This document shows, one piece after another, positions 23,002-33,439 of a DNA stretch of 64,000 nucleotides (positions within the stretch are counted from its first letter, which is position 1; each line of letters starts with the position of its first letter). This DNA is from Corella eumyota. Taxonomy: Eukaryota; Chordata; Ascidiacea; Phlebobranchia; Corellidae. Both the position numbers and the translations under genes were made by a program. Under the pieces are notes generated by a model. It saw only the letters and a program-made list of their open reading frames with translations. It did no database searches and was not told the origin of the DNA. Where the stretch lies: the NCBI GenBank assembly GCA_963082875.1, contig OY720097.1, positions 9,122,501-9,186,500 of the forward strand, in the 5' to 3' direction.

Positions 23002-23525
23002 ATGGATTTTGGAGAAGTGTCATCTGCATCTACAACGAGGGATCATGTCGGTAGGGTTGAGTTTTTACGTCAACTTCAAACAAACACTGGGGTCAGTATG
23101 CCTGCTTTAATGAGGAATGTTACCCTCAACAATGATGTTATTGTTGACAAAGAAGATTGTGTAGTACAAAATGAGATCCAACATGGTTTAAGCAATAATC
23201 AGCAGGCCTATGCTAACAAATTGGTAAAAAAGTATGTCAAAAAAGGTAACAAAAGTCTGAAAATGTAAACTTTTTATTTTTGAAATTATTGATATGTCTG
23301 TATTGCCTGTGAATTTCTTGGTTGTTTACTTTCTTAATTTTAGGTTATATTGATATGTCTGTATTGCCTGTGAATTTCTTGGTTGTTTACTTTCTTAATT
23401 TTAGGTTAAAGAATATTTTAACCAATATTAGCTTTTTTATTCATAATCTAGCTCTAGTTTTTTTACTAACATTTTGTATAGTACTGGTTTTGCTAAATCT
23501 TGTTATTTTAAATGTTTTTATTTAA
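23002..23525 (+). CDS. Small protein, possibly tail-anchored after splicing; unrecognised
   Basis: The first exon starts MDFGEVSSAS. Unspliced it ends at 23268 after 88 residues (soluble, mixed charge). A donor AAAG|GTAAC at 23245 and acceptor TTTTAG at 23343 would instead join in frame to 23344-23525, adding about 60 residues that end in a strongly hydrophobic helix (ALVFLLTFCIVLVLLNLVIL), giving a 141-residue C-tail-anchored protein. The acceptor lies in the first copy of a 61-bp tandem duplication; using the equivalent acceptor of the second copy gives an immediate stop. AATAAA is at 23622. Same strand as, and very close to, the coiled-coil gene. T-rich DNA yields hydrophobic frames by chance, so the tail needs transcript support. 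Confidence 0.5.
23285..23406 (+). repeat. 61-bp tandem duplication with splice acceptor
   Basis: Two adjacent, essentially identical 61-bp copies from GATATGTCTGTATTGCCTG to TTAATTTTAGGTTA. Each ends in a polypyrimidine/AG that can act as acceptor. The identity implies a recent event. Confidence 0.92.
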
Positions 23526-23851
23526 GATTGTTATAGTTGTTTCACTGTTTTATCTCACTGTAATTTAGAGTTTATTTTAGTTGTTTTACCTACTTTAACT
23601 GTAGTTAGTTTACCTTGTGTTAAATAAAAAGTTTTATTTTGTTATACTTTCTGTTTAATCCAGCAATAATAGATGTTTTGGCATCTTTCAGTATAATATA
23701 TTTATTTCATTATTTGCAAGCAACTATAGTAACAGGTTTTGCACATATTATTAAATATACCGCATGACATTTTATTAGTATCTTGACAAATTTTATTTAT
23801 ATGATACATATATAATTTTAAATATATTAACATTTTTGTACAACAAACTTA
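23526..23851. other. Convergent 3' region of small gene and UROD
   Basis: 326 bp, T-rich, with AATAAA on the plus strand at 23622 and an inverse hexamer for UROD near 23791. Nothing else seen. Confidence 0.5.
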
Positions 23852-26472
23852 TTAGTAACTAGAGTTTTCTTTAATAAGTTGCTCAGATGATATGTGAACG
23901 GCATTAACAAATGTGTTAAGGTGTTCTGGGTTCATGTCTGGATACATTCCATGACCAAGGTTAGCAATATACCCTTTTGTTCCAAATTCTTTAATCATAT
24001 TCGTGGTTAATTCCTTTATCTTATCTTGAGGTGCATACAATGCAGCTGGATCCAAATTACCCTGTAGTGATTTACCCTTGGAATCAGCAATTTTTCTTGC
24101 GATGTTTGGATTTATAGTCCAATCACAGCCTATTACATCATATTTTGTACATGCCAAATCTTCCAATGCATAATAAGCATCTTTAGCAAATACGGTCATA
24201 GGAACAACCGGTAGATTTTCTGCAGCAAGTTGTTTCTTTACTTTAGTTGCAATTGTACTTAAATAAGGTAAAGAAAATTCCTTAAAATATTTTTCATTTA
24301 GGGCTCCAGCATGACTATCAAAAACCTATTAAAGTAAATAATAAAGAATTAAGATGGTTCTAAAGATTATGTAAAAAAAAGTTTAGGGCAATTTTAAACT
24401 TCAAACAAAAAATTTTTAATAAACAAACATTCCTTTACTTATAATAAACACAAAAAAATTTTTATATACATTTTTAGTCGGAATGTTGTAATAGACAATT
24501 AAAACAAAAATATCACTGTTTATTAAAGTTTTAAAACCTAATATCAATATTTAAATCTCAATAATTAACCACAAATTAACTAACTTAATCTTTAATTTAA
24601 ATAGCAACTTTAAGATTAGTAAAATTAATAAAATGCTAAAATTTTAAAACAAATATTAAAAGTAGGTAGAAAAAAATTAAAAAATAATATTGACGATACC
24701 ATGTCAAAGTTTTTAGTAATGATAACAGCAATGCTATATGGAAGTTACCTGTAATAATTGAGCACCTGCCTTAACTTGTAAAACTAAATATTTAATTATT
24801 GTTGCTGTAAGATGATTTAACAAAACTTTACTTTGTTCTGGGTATTTGTACAACCATGACCTTGGTTTTGAAAATGTTGAAGAGCTTCCACCTGCAGATA
24901 AGTTTGTGTTTTTTATAAGTATTCACAAAGATACATAGCCTAAATAGCAAATAACAAGATGTTTTTATGCAAAACAATAACAACATTTTTTTTAATTTGC
25001 ATTGCATTTTTTTTAATTTGCACCTTCAACCATATATGCCATTAAAGTCCATGGTGCTCCACTAAAACCTATCAGTGGAACCTTTCCTTCCAGCTTTGTT
25101 CTTGTTAAAGTCAATGCCTCAAATACGTAACCAAGCTCTTTAATAACATTAGGATTGGTATTAAGCGTGGCAATATCATTTGGGTGAAGCAAGGGTCTGG
25201 TAAATTTAACAACACAACTTCTAGTTACTTACAATACTATAAGCAAAAATTTAAAAACCCTACCAAGCCCAATAATATCGAAAAGATAATAAAGGTATTT
25301 TAAAATAAAAAAAGGTAAATAATTTTCTATATTTTTGGGGGTAAAGAAATGCTATCTAGTATTTAGTATGCAAATAAACTTTTTTAAAACAGTCTGTTAC
25401 TTATTAAACAAAAAGAGATAATACTTTGGAAAAGTCGGGCCTTTGCCAGGCACCATTTGAACTTCCATTCCAAAAGCTTGTGGAACAACTAAGATGTCAG
25501 AAAATATGATCGCAGCATCGAGATCCATTCTTTTGAGTGGTTGGAGTGTAACTTCGCAAGCCAACTCTGGCGTTCTACATACAGTGAAAAAATCGTTTTT
25601 TGCACGAATTTCTTTAAATTCAGGAAGATATCTTTGAACAAAAAAAAATAGGTTAATACGTTTAAAAAACAGAGGAAAATTTTTCAAGGTACACAACAAA
25701 AAATGTCTAATTTTTTAAAACTACTATATCTATATATATTTTTAAACCCTCGTATCAGTTAATATATTAAAATATATAATTTGCAACAACCTAATCCAGA
25801 TAAAAAACCTATTAATCCTATGGTGTGTTTTAGTCATCCACCACCTGACTATACACATATTACTTAAATTACTTATTTAAACATTTTTGAAACTCATCGA
25901 GTCACATTTAGATTAGTCGAAGGCAAGCTAAGGAGAATATTTAAAAGTGTTTACATTGTTTGTAATAAGCATTTGTGGCAAATTGCTAGAAGGAAGTCCA
26001 ATGTTTTGTGATAAGAACAGATTTTCTTTCTTAATCATTCTAGAAATGTCATTTTAGATATCGCCTAATGTAGCAGTTAAGTAAATACAATGTGTTACTT
26101 TTTTTGACAGTTAAATTAAGATTAATTACAGGTAAGGGTAACATGATAAAATTACTAAAGACAGAAAAATAGTTAAAGTGGTACACCACAAACACTTTAA
26201 AGTTAAAGTAGTACACCACAACTTAACATTTCAGTTTTTGGGAACCCTAAAAAATAACGAATAATAGGGGCATGCAATTTATTTTTGGAAAAGTAGGAAG
26301 CTTTTTACCAATCTAATACATTTTACTGGAAAGTTAAAGAAAATCTTTAATATCAGGCAAACGTAATTTACCTTCCAGCCTGCCGCATTGCCCATACGGG
26401 AACTCTCTCGACCTTTTCACATTTTGCTGCCCGTAACAAAAGATCATTTTTAAGAGCTGGAAAGTTATTCAT
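23852..26472 (-). CDS. UROD: Uroporphyrinogen decarboxylase
   Basis: Fifth enzyme of haem synthesis: removes four carboxyls from uroporphyrinogen III to give coproporphyrinogen III in the cytosol, without a cofactor. Five coding exons, 26472-26372, 25631-25425, 25196-25024, 24891-24749 and 24325-23852, all in frame, give 365 residues (human 367). Visible signatures: MRQAGRYLPEF at residues 29-39 with the substrate arginines, the catalytic aspartate D79 in FSDILVVP (human D86), GFSGAPWT and YMVEGG, FDSHAG, and the late histidine in LGHGMYP. Complete; no missing key residue. The start [10 protein letters not shown] is the only ATG before the conserved block. Two 20-bp repeats at 26551-26600 lie in the presumed promoter. 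Confidence 0.97.
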
Positions 26473-26550
26473 TTTACTTGCTTGCTTTAACTTTAAAACT
26501 TACGTAACAACGTCTAAACGAGTGTTATAAAATTACACGACTTTTTTTTT

Positions 26551-26600
26551 CCACAAGCTTGTAGTACGGATTTAATTTTTCCACAAGCTTGTAGTACGGA
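26551..26600. promoter_or_regulatory. Duplicated 20-mer upstream of UROD
   Basis: CCACAAGCTTGTAGTACGGA occurs at 26551-26570 and again at 26581-26600, 80-130 bp before the UROD start. Each copy holds the palindrome ACAAGCTTGT. It may be a duplicated factor site or just a local duplication. Confidence 0.4.
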
Positions 26601-26851
26601 CACGCTTTAGTGATTTTCTTTTTTTGCTGATTTCTCTCTCGTAATACACGTGCATTAAACTCGCTCACATATTTTGTTTATTTACTTTTGGTTTAAAATT
26701 TATTAATCAAGTCACATTAGAGTAACAAAAAATGTACTAAGTTACGTAAGGACCCGATGTTAAAATGTTTAATTGAAATATTAGATTGCAAATTTCGTAA
26801 AAAGAGTTCTGTTCGAAATAAGAAAAAAATGATTTTTTTCGGGGACGCGGA

Positions 26852-27385
26852 ATTTGAGGGAATGGAAAATGAAGGAACAGAAATTGAAGGAACGGAAAAT
26901 AAAGGAACCGGAAAATGAAGGAACGGAAAATGAAGGAACCGGAAAATAAAGGAACGGAAAATGAAGGAACCGGAAAATAAGGGAAAGGAAATTGAAGGAA
27001 AGTGAAAAAAGGAGAGGCGGAATCTTAAAAAATAAAATGCGGAAATTCCGTTGACTGTTTATTTGTATTTAAGTCAATATTATTTAAGAAATAAACGGGA
27101 ATTTTACAGAAGAGGGTTAGGGTATGCTGGGGTAATAAAAATTAACTCATTACCGCTTATCAGTTCTCGAATAAATGACACTAATCCTAAATAAAAAGTC
27201 GACGCCATTTCCGCGTTTTAGTATTTAAGATTCCGTCCTCTCCTTTTTTGCTTTCCTTCATTTTCCGGTTCCTTTATTTTCCGTTTCCTTCATTTTCTGT
27301 TCCTTCATTTTTCGGTTCCTTCATTTTCCGTTCCTTCATTTTCCGGTTCCTTCATTTTCCGTTCGTTCAATTTCCATTTTCAGGC
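26852..27385. repeat. Imperfect palindrome built from a GGAACCGGAAAATGAA minisatellite
   Basis: The left arm (about 26852-27075) is purine-rich with repeated GGAACGGAAAATGAA / GGAACCGGAAAATGAA units. The right arm (about 27185-27385) is its inverse (TTCATTTTCCGGTTCC). Arms also share AAAGGAGAGGCGGAATCTTA and GCGGAAAT near the centre. The loop is about 110 bp. It could form a large hairpin. An open frame through the right arm (27248-27463) is a by-product of the repeat. Confidence 0.85.
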
Positions 27386-27844
27386 GTTTTTTCGACGCAT
27401 CAAAGGTTTTGGATTGGTGGTCTGGCAGGATTGCAAATCGGTCTGAACTTTCAGGACCCATAAATCGAGCTGACGGCCCGTTGGATTAAATGGTTCGACG
27501 AGGATAAATTCACTAAGATGAACATCGACCAAATTGCTTATTTTTATATGTTGTAAGATTTTTTATAGCAAACTCTTACACCCACAACAAAAACTCTAAT
27601 TTTTCAGTAGTTCGGCTGTTATGGAGAGTTCGATAAATTAATCATTGTTTGTAACGAGCTTTTAACCTGGTCCTAGGGTAATTTCTACCCAAAAGGTGGC
27701 GCTAAGTTTTACTCTTTATTTAAAACTTTAATGCAGATTTACTTTGAGCGTCTTAAAAAATAAAAATAAGTACGAACAAAAATGCCTATTAAAAGATGTC
27801 GACACGGAGCGCATTGAAAATTAATTTATTTATCATTTCGTATG

Positions 27845-28140
27845 ACCGGCAGGGTGGTGTAGTGGTAAGAACACTTGCTACACCACACATGAGGTTGTGG
27901 GTTCAATCCCCACTGCTCTCATGCTGTAGCGCCCTTGAGTAAGGCGTTATAAACGGTATGAACTCCTGCTAAGCAAGCACTTAATTAGCAGCATAAATAC
28001 CGGGCAATTATAATCTATATAATATCCCAAACTGCCACAGGCAACTCGAGACTGGGTCGGAGTAACTGGTGTTACTCTATGTTTAAGTTGCGCATTCGAC
28101 TTTCCCACATCGAGGATAAAGATATATACTAAAAAAAAAG
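27845..28140 (+). mobile_element. tRNA-derived SINE, best-preserved copy
   Basis: The head has a Pol III A box (TGGTGTAGTGG) and B box (GGTTCAATCCC) as in a tRNA, then a body with GCTGTAGCGCCCTTGAGTAA, GACTGGGTCGGAGTAACTGG and GTTACTCTATGTTTAAG, and an A-rich tail (ATATATACTAAAAAAAAA). At least four other copies lie in this window (12487, 40808, 43737, 55144). Not a functional tRNA gene. Confidence 0.92.
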
Positions 28141-29334
28141 ATGGAAAGCTTAACAAAGAGGAAATGTGTCTAACTTGTGGTTATTGTGATATTTTCTCCT
28201 AACATCTATTGTTCAAGGAAGGTTGGTATCGTCATTGCAATAAAATTTACCGTTAAAAAATGTACCTTTTAGATAAAGGAATTTCTTCTTTTCTTTTGTT
28301 GCAGTTGTGGAATTGGTGAAAAGATTTCATTGTGCGACAACCAAAAAAACTGTTGCATGTCATTTGTAGTTTTGTTGATTTAAAAAGGAATCTTTCTGAC
28401 AGAATCGACAAAAGTTTCTTGGGTTTGTTACATGTGTCTCAAGGGTCAAAAGTTTGGAAGTTTAATAAAAGAAAATTTGGGTGAGCAGTTGCATCAGTTC
28501 CAGCAAACAACAACCAAGTCTTGAACGTTGAGGTAGTTCCATTACGTTTACATGTTTTCACCAACATAAGGCGTCCGATCGAGTTTTATTTTTATTCGAT
28601 GGAATACCAATTACTGGGTTTTATTCCTTGCTAGATCTAGAAACTTATGTAGAGCGGTATTACGCATTTAAGATTGGTTATAATGCAATGTTAGCGGAAT
28701 GGAGTTTCGTTTGATCTCGTAATCGATGATTTCGCTTGTAATGATTTATCAATTTTGAATCCAGAGAAAAAATGTGAATTCGGAGAAAAGGATGAATTGT
28801 GAATTCGAAAAAAAAATTTGTTCAGGCAAGGGATCAGGGAATTTGTTTTTCGAGTTTATTTAAATTTTAAAAACTTGTCAGTCTCTAGCCGCAGTAAAAA
28901 GAAGATTCGTGTTTTGGGTGTTTGATAGTTTTTCGACCTTTCAAGTCCATGCATGATTGCTCACTTTTTGCAACAAAAGTTCTGTTTTGTTGGAAGCCAA
29001 AATGTTATAACCAGCTCACATGGCTCGTAACTTTGGGGTTACTTACCCGGAATTGGTAGAGCGTTGGTTTCTACCGATTAACACCTGCAGTGGTTAAACC
29101 GTTGGTTTCTACCGATTAACACCTGCAGTGGTTAAAAAAAGGATTGCTTGGAGACGTGTAGGACTGCTCTTTTTCAAAAGCTGAGAACAATCACAACAAA
29201 ATCAAAATCCATTCGCTCAAGTTGTGATAAGGGGTTGTTAAATTGTGAGTTTATATTGCAATCCAACCTACAGGGGACTATGTGGATTTCTGAGATTGAG
29301 CGAGAGTATTTGGATTTCTTGATTATTGCACTGA
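28141..29334. other. Degenerate region left of the palindrome
   Basis: About 1.2 kb that looks like decayed coding DNA: short peptides such as KLNKEEMCLTCGYC and GWYRHCN appear but no frame is open for long. It contains a 38-bp tandem duplication (29063-29138). Source unknown; possibly an older mobile element. Confidence 0.4.
29063..29138. repeat. 38-bp tandem duplication
   Basis: Two adjacent copies beginning GTTGGTTTCTACCGATTAAC and ending GTGGTTAAA. Exact or nearly so. Confidence 0.9.
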
Positions 29335-29768
29335 AGTAGTTGTATAAGTCGTTTTATGAGAGTCCTAAAAAGTAAGAGAGTTAAGAGAGTCCTAAAAAGT
29401 GTGAATTGATTTATAAGACATTTATGGGTGGCGTTAGAGAAAACTAAAGAAAATGGGAAAATTGATTTATACGATATTTATGGGTGTCGTAAGAGAGTAC
29501 TTAAAAAGTATTTATTTATTGGAAAATGTTTAAAGAAGTTAAATGGCTGGTAACAGAGAGTATTAAGAGAAATTTTTAAGATAATGTGTGTAAAAATAAT
29601 TAAATGGCGCTATTGACACAAAATCGCGTGAGCGAAATTTGTGTTCATAGAAGCGAGTTTATTTATATGTAAGTAAAAAATTTAAGTTTTTATTAAAGTT
29701 TTATTGAATAGAACAAGGATTTCAATTTTGTTTTATTAACATAAATAATAAACACACGAATTATATTT

Positions 29769-30074
29769 TTATTGTTTTTTCCATCTAAATAATATATTTT
29801 TAATTTTTTCATCGTTTGACTCTAAGTTATCAGTGAACATGTTGTTAATGGTATGCATGCTTTTGCCTCTACTTTTTAACACCACATATAAAACACAGTA
29901 ATGTCCGCATGTTGTATTTAAAGGATGTTGTAATGTTTTTGAATTGAAAGTCCATCCCGTGCTGTTTTTATTTAAGAATACATTAAATTCTTTGTATAAT
30001 GGTTGTAATCCCATAGGATCGAAGCTTTTTGGGCGCTGTTGATAGAAAATCGCGTGAGCGAAATTTGTGTTCAC
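29769..30074 (-). pseudogene. Fossil adenain-like cysteine protease fragment (left arm)
   Basis: A coding relic of about 100 codons resembling the C-terminal part of the adenovirus-protease-like enzyme of Polintons (signature around NTTCGHYC). It points outward. Part of the Polinton-like fossil; a mirror copy is in the right arm. Confidence 0.65.
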
Positions 30075-30769
30075 AGAAACGAGTTCATTTAAATATAAGT
30101 AAAAAGTTTAAGTTTGTATTAAATTATTATTCCTTATAAGTTAATAACGTGTTAGTTATTTTTTATGCTAACAGAAGGTTAGTGAAATTTGATTAAGTAT
30201 AACAATTAGGTTGATAGAAATACGCGCGGGAAAAAAAACGTGTTTAAAAATATAAAAAAGTAAAACCTAAAACCGGCATGTAAAAGCAACAAACTAATAT
30301 TGATTTTCAGAGATTCTAAATTATCAGAAAATTTCCAAAAGTTCTATATTAATGAGAGATTTTAACGGTTTTATGTCAATGGAAATTTTCAACGGTTTAT
30401 ATTAATGGATCATTTCCGGAGATTTTAAACTTTTTTCGAAACATTTGTTTCGCAAGTTATAATTAGGACAATGAAAGCAATACAATATATGTAATAACGC
30501 GTACAGAACTAAATGTTATGGAAAATTTCTAGAGGTTCAGAACATTTTTCGAATAATTTTTTTCGTAAGTTATAATTAGGACAACAGAAACTTCGCAATA
30601 AGCTCAGGTTAGGTATTTATTTTCTAAATATAACACACACAGAACTAAATGTTATAGAGCTAACGTGTTTAATTTCGTACGTTTTTTAGTTACTTAGATT
30701 TCTTGTATTTATTTTCATTAGATTTTTAGATAGTAAATAAGTTTTTCGATAATTTATCTCTTTTATCAT

Positions 30770-33100
30770 CATGAGTGAAAAAATGATAGACTTCAACACG
30801 ACAGAACGAAGTTGGTGATGTTCTAAAAGATAGTCAGATCTTAACCGATCAAGAACTCTTTCCTTTTGAGGATTTTCAAGAATCGGTGATGATTCCTAAT
30901 TCTTCCACTGCAGCCCAGCCAACCTCAGAAAAGTTGCCAATATCGTTAAAAGCTAAGAAAAAAACGAGCCCCGTCAAACCGATGCCAGCAATTAAGAGGT
31001 AAAAATTTTTTTTTATTTGTAAAGGATATTATTTAAATAGTAAATTAAATTTAGAAAAAATTCAACGGGAAACACTGTTTGATGTAAGTATATCACCAAT
31101 TTCGAAGGAAGAAATGAATAAAGGTAAATGTATTAAAATTAGTATTAGATTAAAGAAATATAGAATAGAAAACCTTTTTTTTTATCTTTCACTCAAATAT
31201 TTTATGTAAAAATCTTAGAATATTATTTTGAAGAAGAGGAGGATAGTGAAAGAGGAGAATCTTCTTATGAAGATATATTAGATACAAGAAAACGAATTAT
31301 ACGGAAAAATCGGATGGAAAAAAGATCGGTAGAAAGCTCAGACGGTGAGCTGTCGGTTATAAAGTGGAAAGCAAACAAAGAAGCGGAATGTTCAGGTATA
31401 ACAAAAATAATTTAAACTAGATTTATTTGATAAATAAAAAATAGTTCGAAATTATTTGATTATTTTTAAAATTATTTTTTATTGGGAATAAATTGATGCA
31501 TAAACATATTTAATTAAAAATATTACCTGAACTAATTAAACAAATATTACGTATACCTTTTTTTAATTATTATACTAAAAAATTAAATTTTTTTTATTAT
31601 TCTGCGCTTTAACAACAACCCCTAATTTTTATTAAATAAACAAGCTATTAAATATGTAAAACATACGAAAAATTAATTTTTTAACTTGTTTTTATTTAAC
31701 TAATATCATGATATACAATTGACCAAGATTTAAAAAAAATAAAAATAACCTTTAAATTTTAATAAACAAATACCTATTACTTGGTAATTAATGATAAAAA
31801 TTAAAATTTTAATTCATTTTTGAGTTACCAATATCATGATATTCAATTGACTAAAATTTGAAAACCTAACAACGATCTTTAAATTTCAATAAACAAACAC
31901 CTATTAATTAGTAATTAGTAATAAAAATAAAATTTTTAATTCATTTTTAAGTTATAAATATCTTAATATATAACTGACCAAAATTTAAAAACCTGAAAAC
32001 GATCTTTAAATTTTAATAAACAAACACCTATTAATTGGTAATTAGTGATAATTCAATTTTGAAAATAGGAGAATCAGAAAACTTTATTATGACAAACAAC
32101 ATACTTAAATTTTAAAACCTTTAAAGTACTAGAACAAAAGTTATTTTGAACCAAAATTCGGACTAGTAAGAATAAAAACAACTAGATTTATTTGATAAAT
32201 AAAATATGGTTCGAAATTATTTGATTATGTTTAGCATAAATTTTTATAAATAAAAAAAAATATGCATACACCTTAACTAAGAATATTACATAAATCAAAA
32301 GTTATTCGATTTCAAAATTCGGATTTGTAAGAATAAAAATAAAAATAATAATAAATATACGGACAATAACAATATGTTTCGAAATCTAAGATTTCGAACC
32401 ATAATAATAATAATAAATATAATGACAATAACAATATGTTTCGAAATCTAAGATTTCGAACCATAATAAATTCTAAAACGAAATTAAATAATTAAATAAA
32501 AAATTGTTTAGAATATTATTAACAAAAAAGTGAGAATAATGATCAGGTATAAAAAACAAAATATGTGATTATGTAACACTTTTTCAAAAAAATTAAACCA
32601 CATATTTTTTTTTATATAGATAGATCGTTTACACTTCCTTTGCGTAGGAGTTATTATCGTTCGGATTATGGTATGTAATTTAATTTAAAATTATTATTAA
32701 AAACAGTTTAGTTTAAATTTATTTTTTCTAATATTTCAATGTTTAGTAGACAGCTCTACAGAAGACGAAGAGCTTTCTTTTTACTCGTCTTCACTTTCTA
32801 ATTTAAAAGGTAAGTTTTTAACTAGAATACTATATCACAATTCTATAATTATAGCTAATGGATCTTAAATAAGTATTAAATGTTACTAAAAAGTAAATTA
32901 TTATTTTTTTTAAAGAAAATATGACACAAAGTAAAAGTTCAATTAACAAAAGTTGTGAAGGTAAATAAAAAAATTTGATACATTTTTTAAAATAAATATA
33001 ATCTGTTATCAAAAATAACAGTAAAATTGATTTACAGAAGACGAGATACAGTTTGATCCGGTGATCGAAAGTTCGGAAAATGAATCACAGGGTGCTTGAT
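30770..33100 (+). pseudogene. Acidic Ser/Glu-rich coding relic in exon-like pieces (left arm)
   Basis: Several short stretches rich in Glu, Asp and Ser are separated by AT-rich DNA with splice-like borders. Function unknown; such a spliced layout is unusual for Polinton genes. A mirror copy lies at about 35940-38010 on the minus strand. Broken. Confidence 0.4.
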
Positions 33101-33439
33101 TAGAAAACACAAATGTTCTTTTAAAAAAAAAATCATTCATTTTATTTTAAGTTTTTTTCCTTAAATTTTCTTCCTCAAAAATTTCAAAATTATTTTGCTT
33201 TTATTAAAAATAAAAAATCAATGAAAACTTAATAGTTTATATTAAGGTTTAATGTTTTTTATCAGTTTTTTTCTCAATTTGGTGGAGGCGGCAATATTTT
33301 AGTAAATGATGAACCAGATTTAATAAAAAGTAATCAAAATTCTATCAAAACACACTTTCGTGCTGGTCGAATGTTACAGTTTTACAATTATGATCTCTGT
33401 GACTAACAGGTTAAAAAAAACGTAATCTTAAATCAAAAT

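Noticed and set aside
27248-27463. 71-codon Phe/Pro/Ser-rich ORF
   Set aside because: It is the translation of the pyrimidine arm of the minisatellite palindrome.
27850-27915. tRNA gene with A and B boxes
   Set aside because: The sequence continues as a SINE body repeated elsewhere in the window, and no clean cloverleaf or acceptor stem forms.
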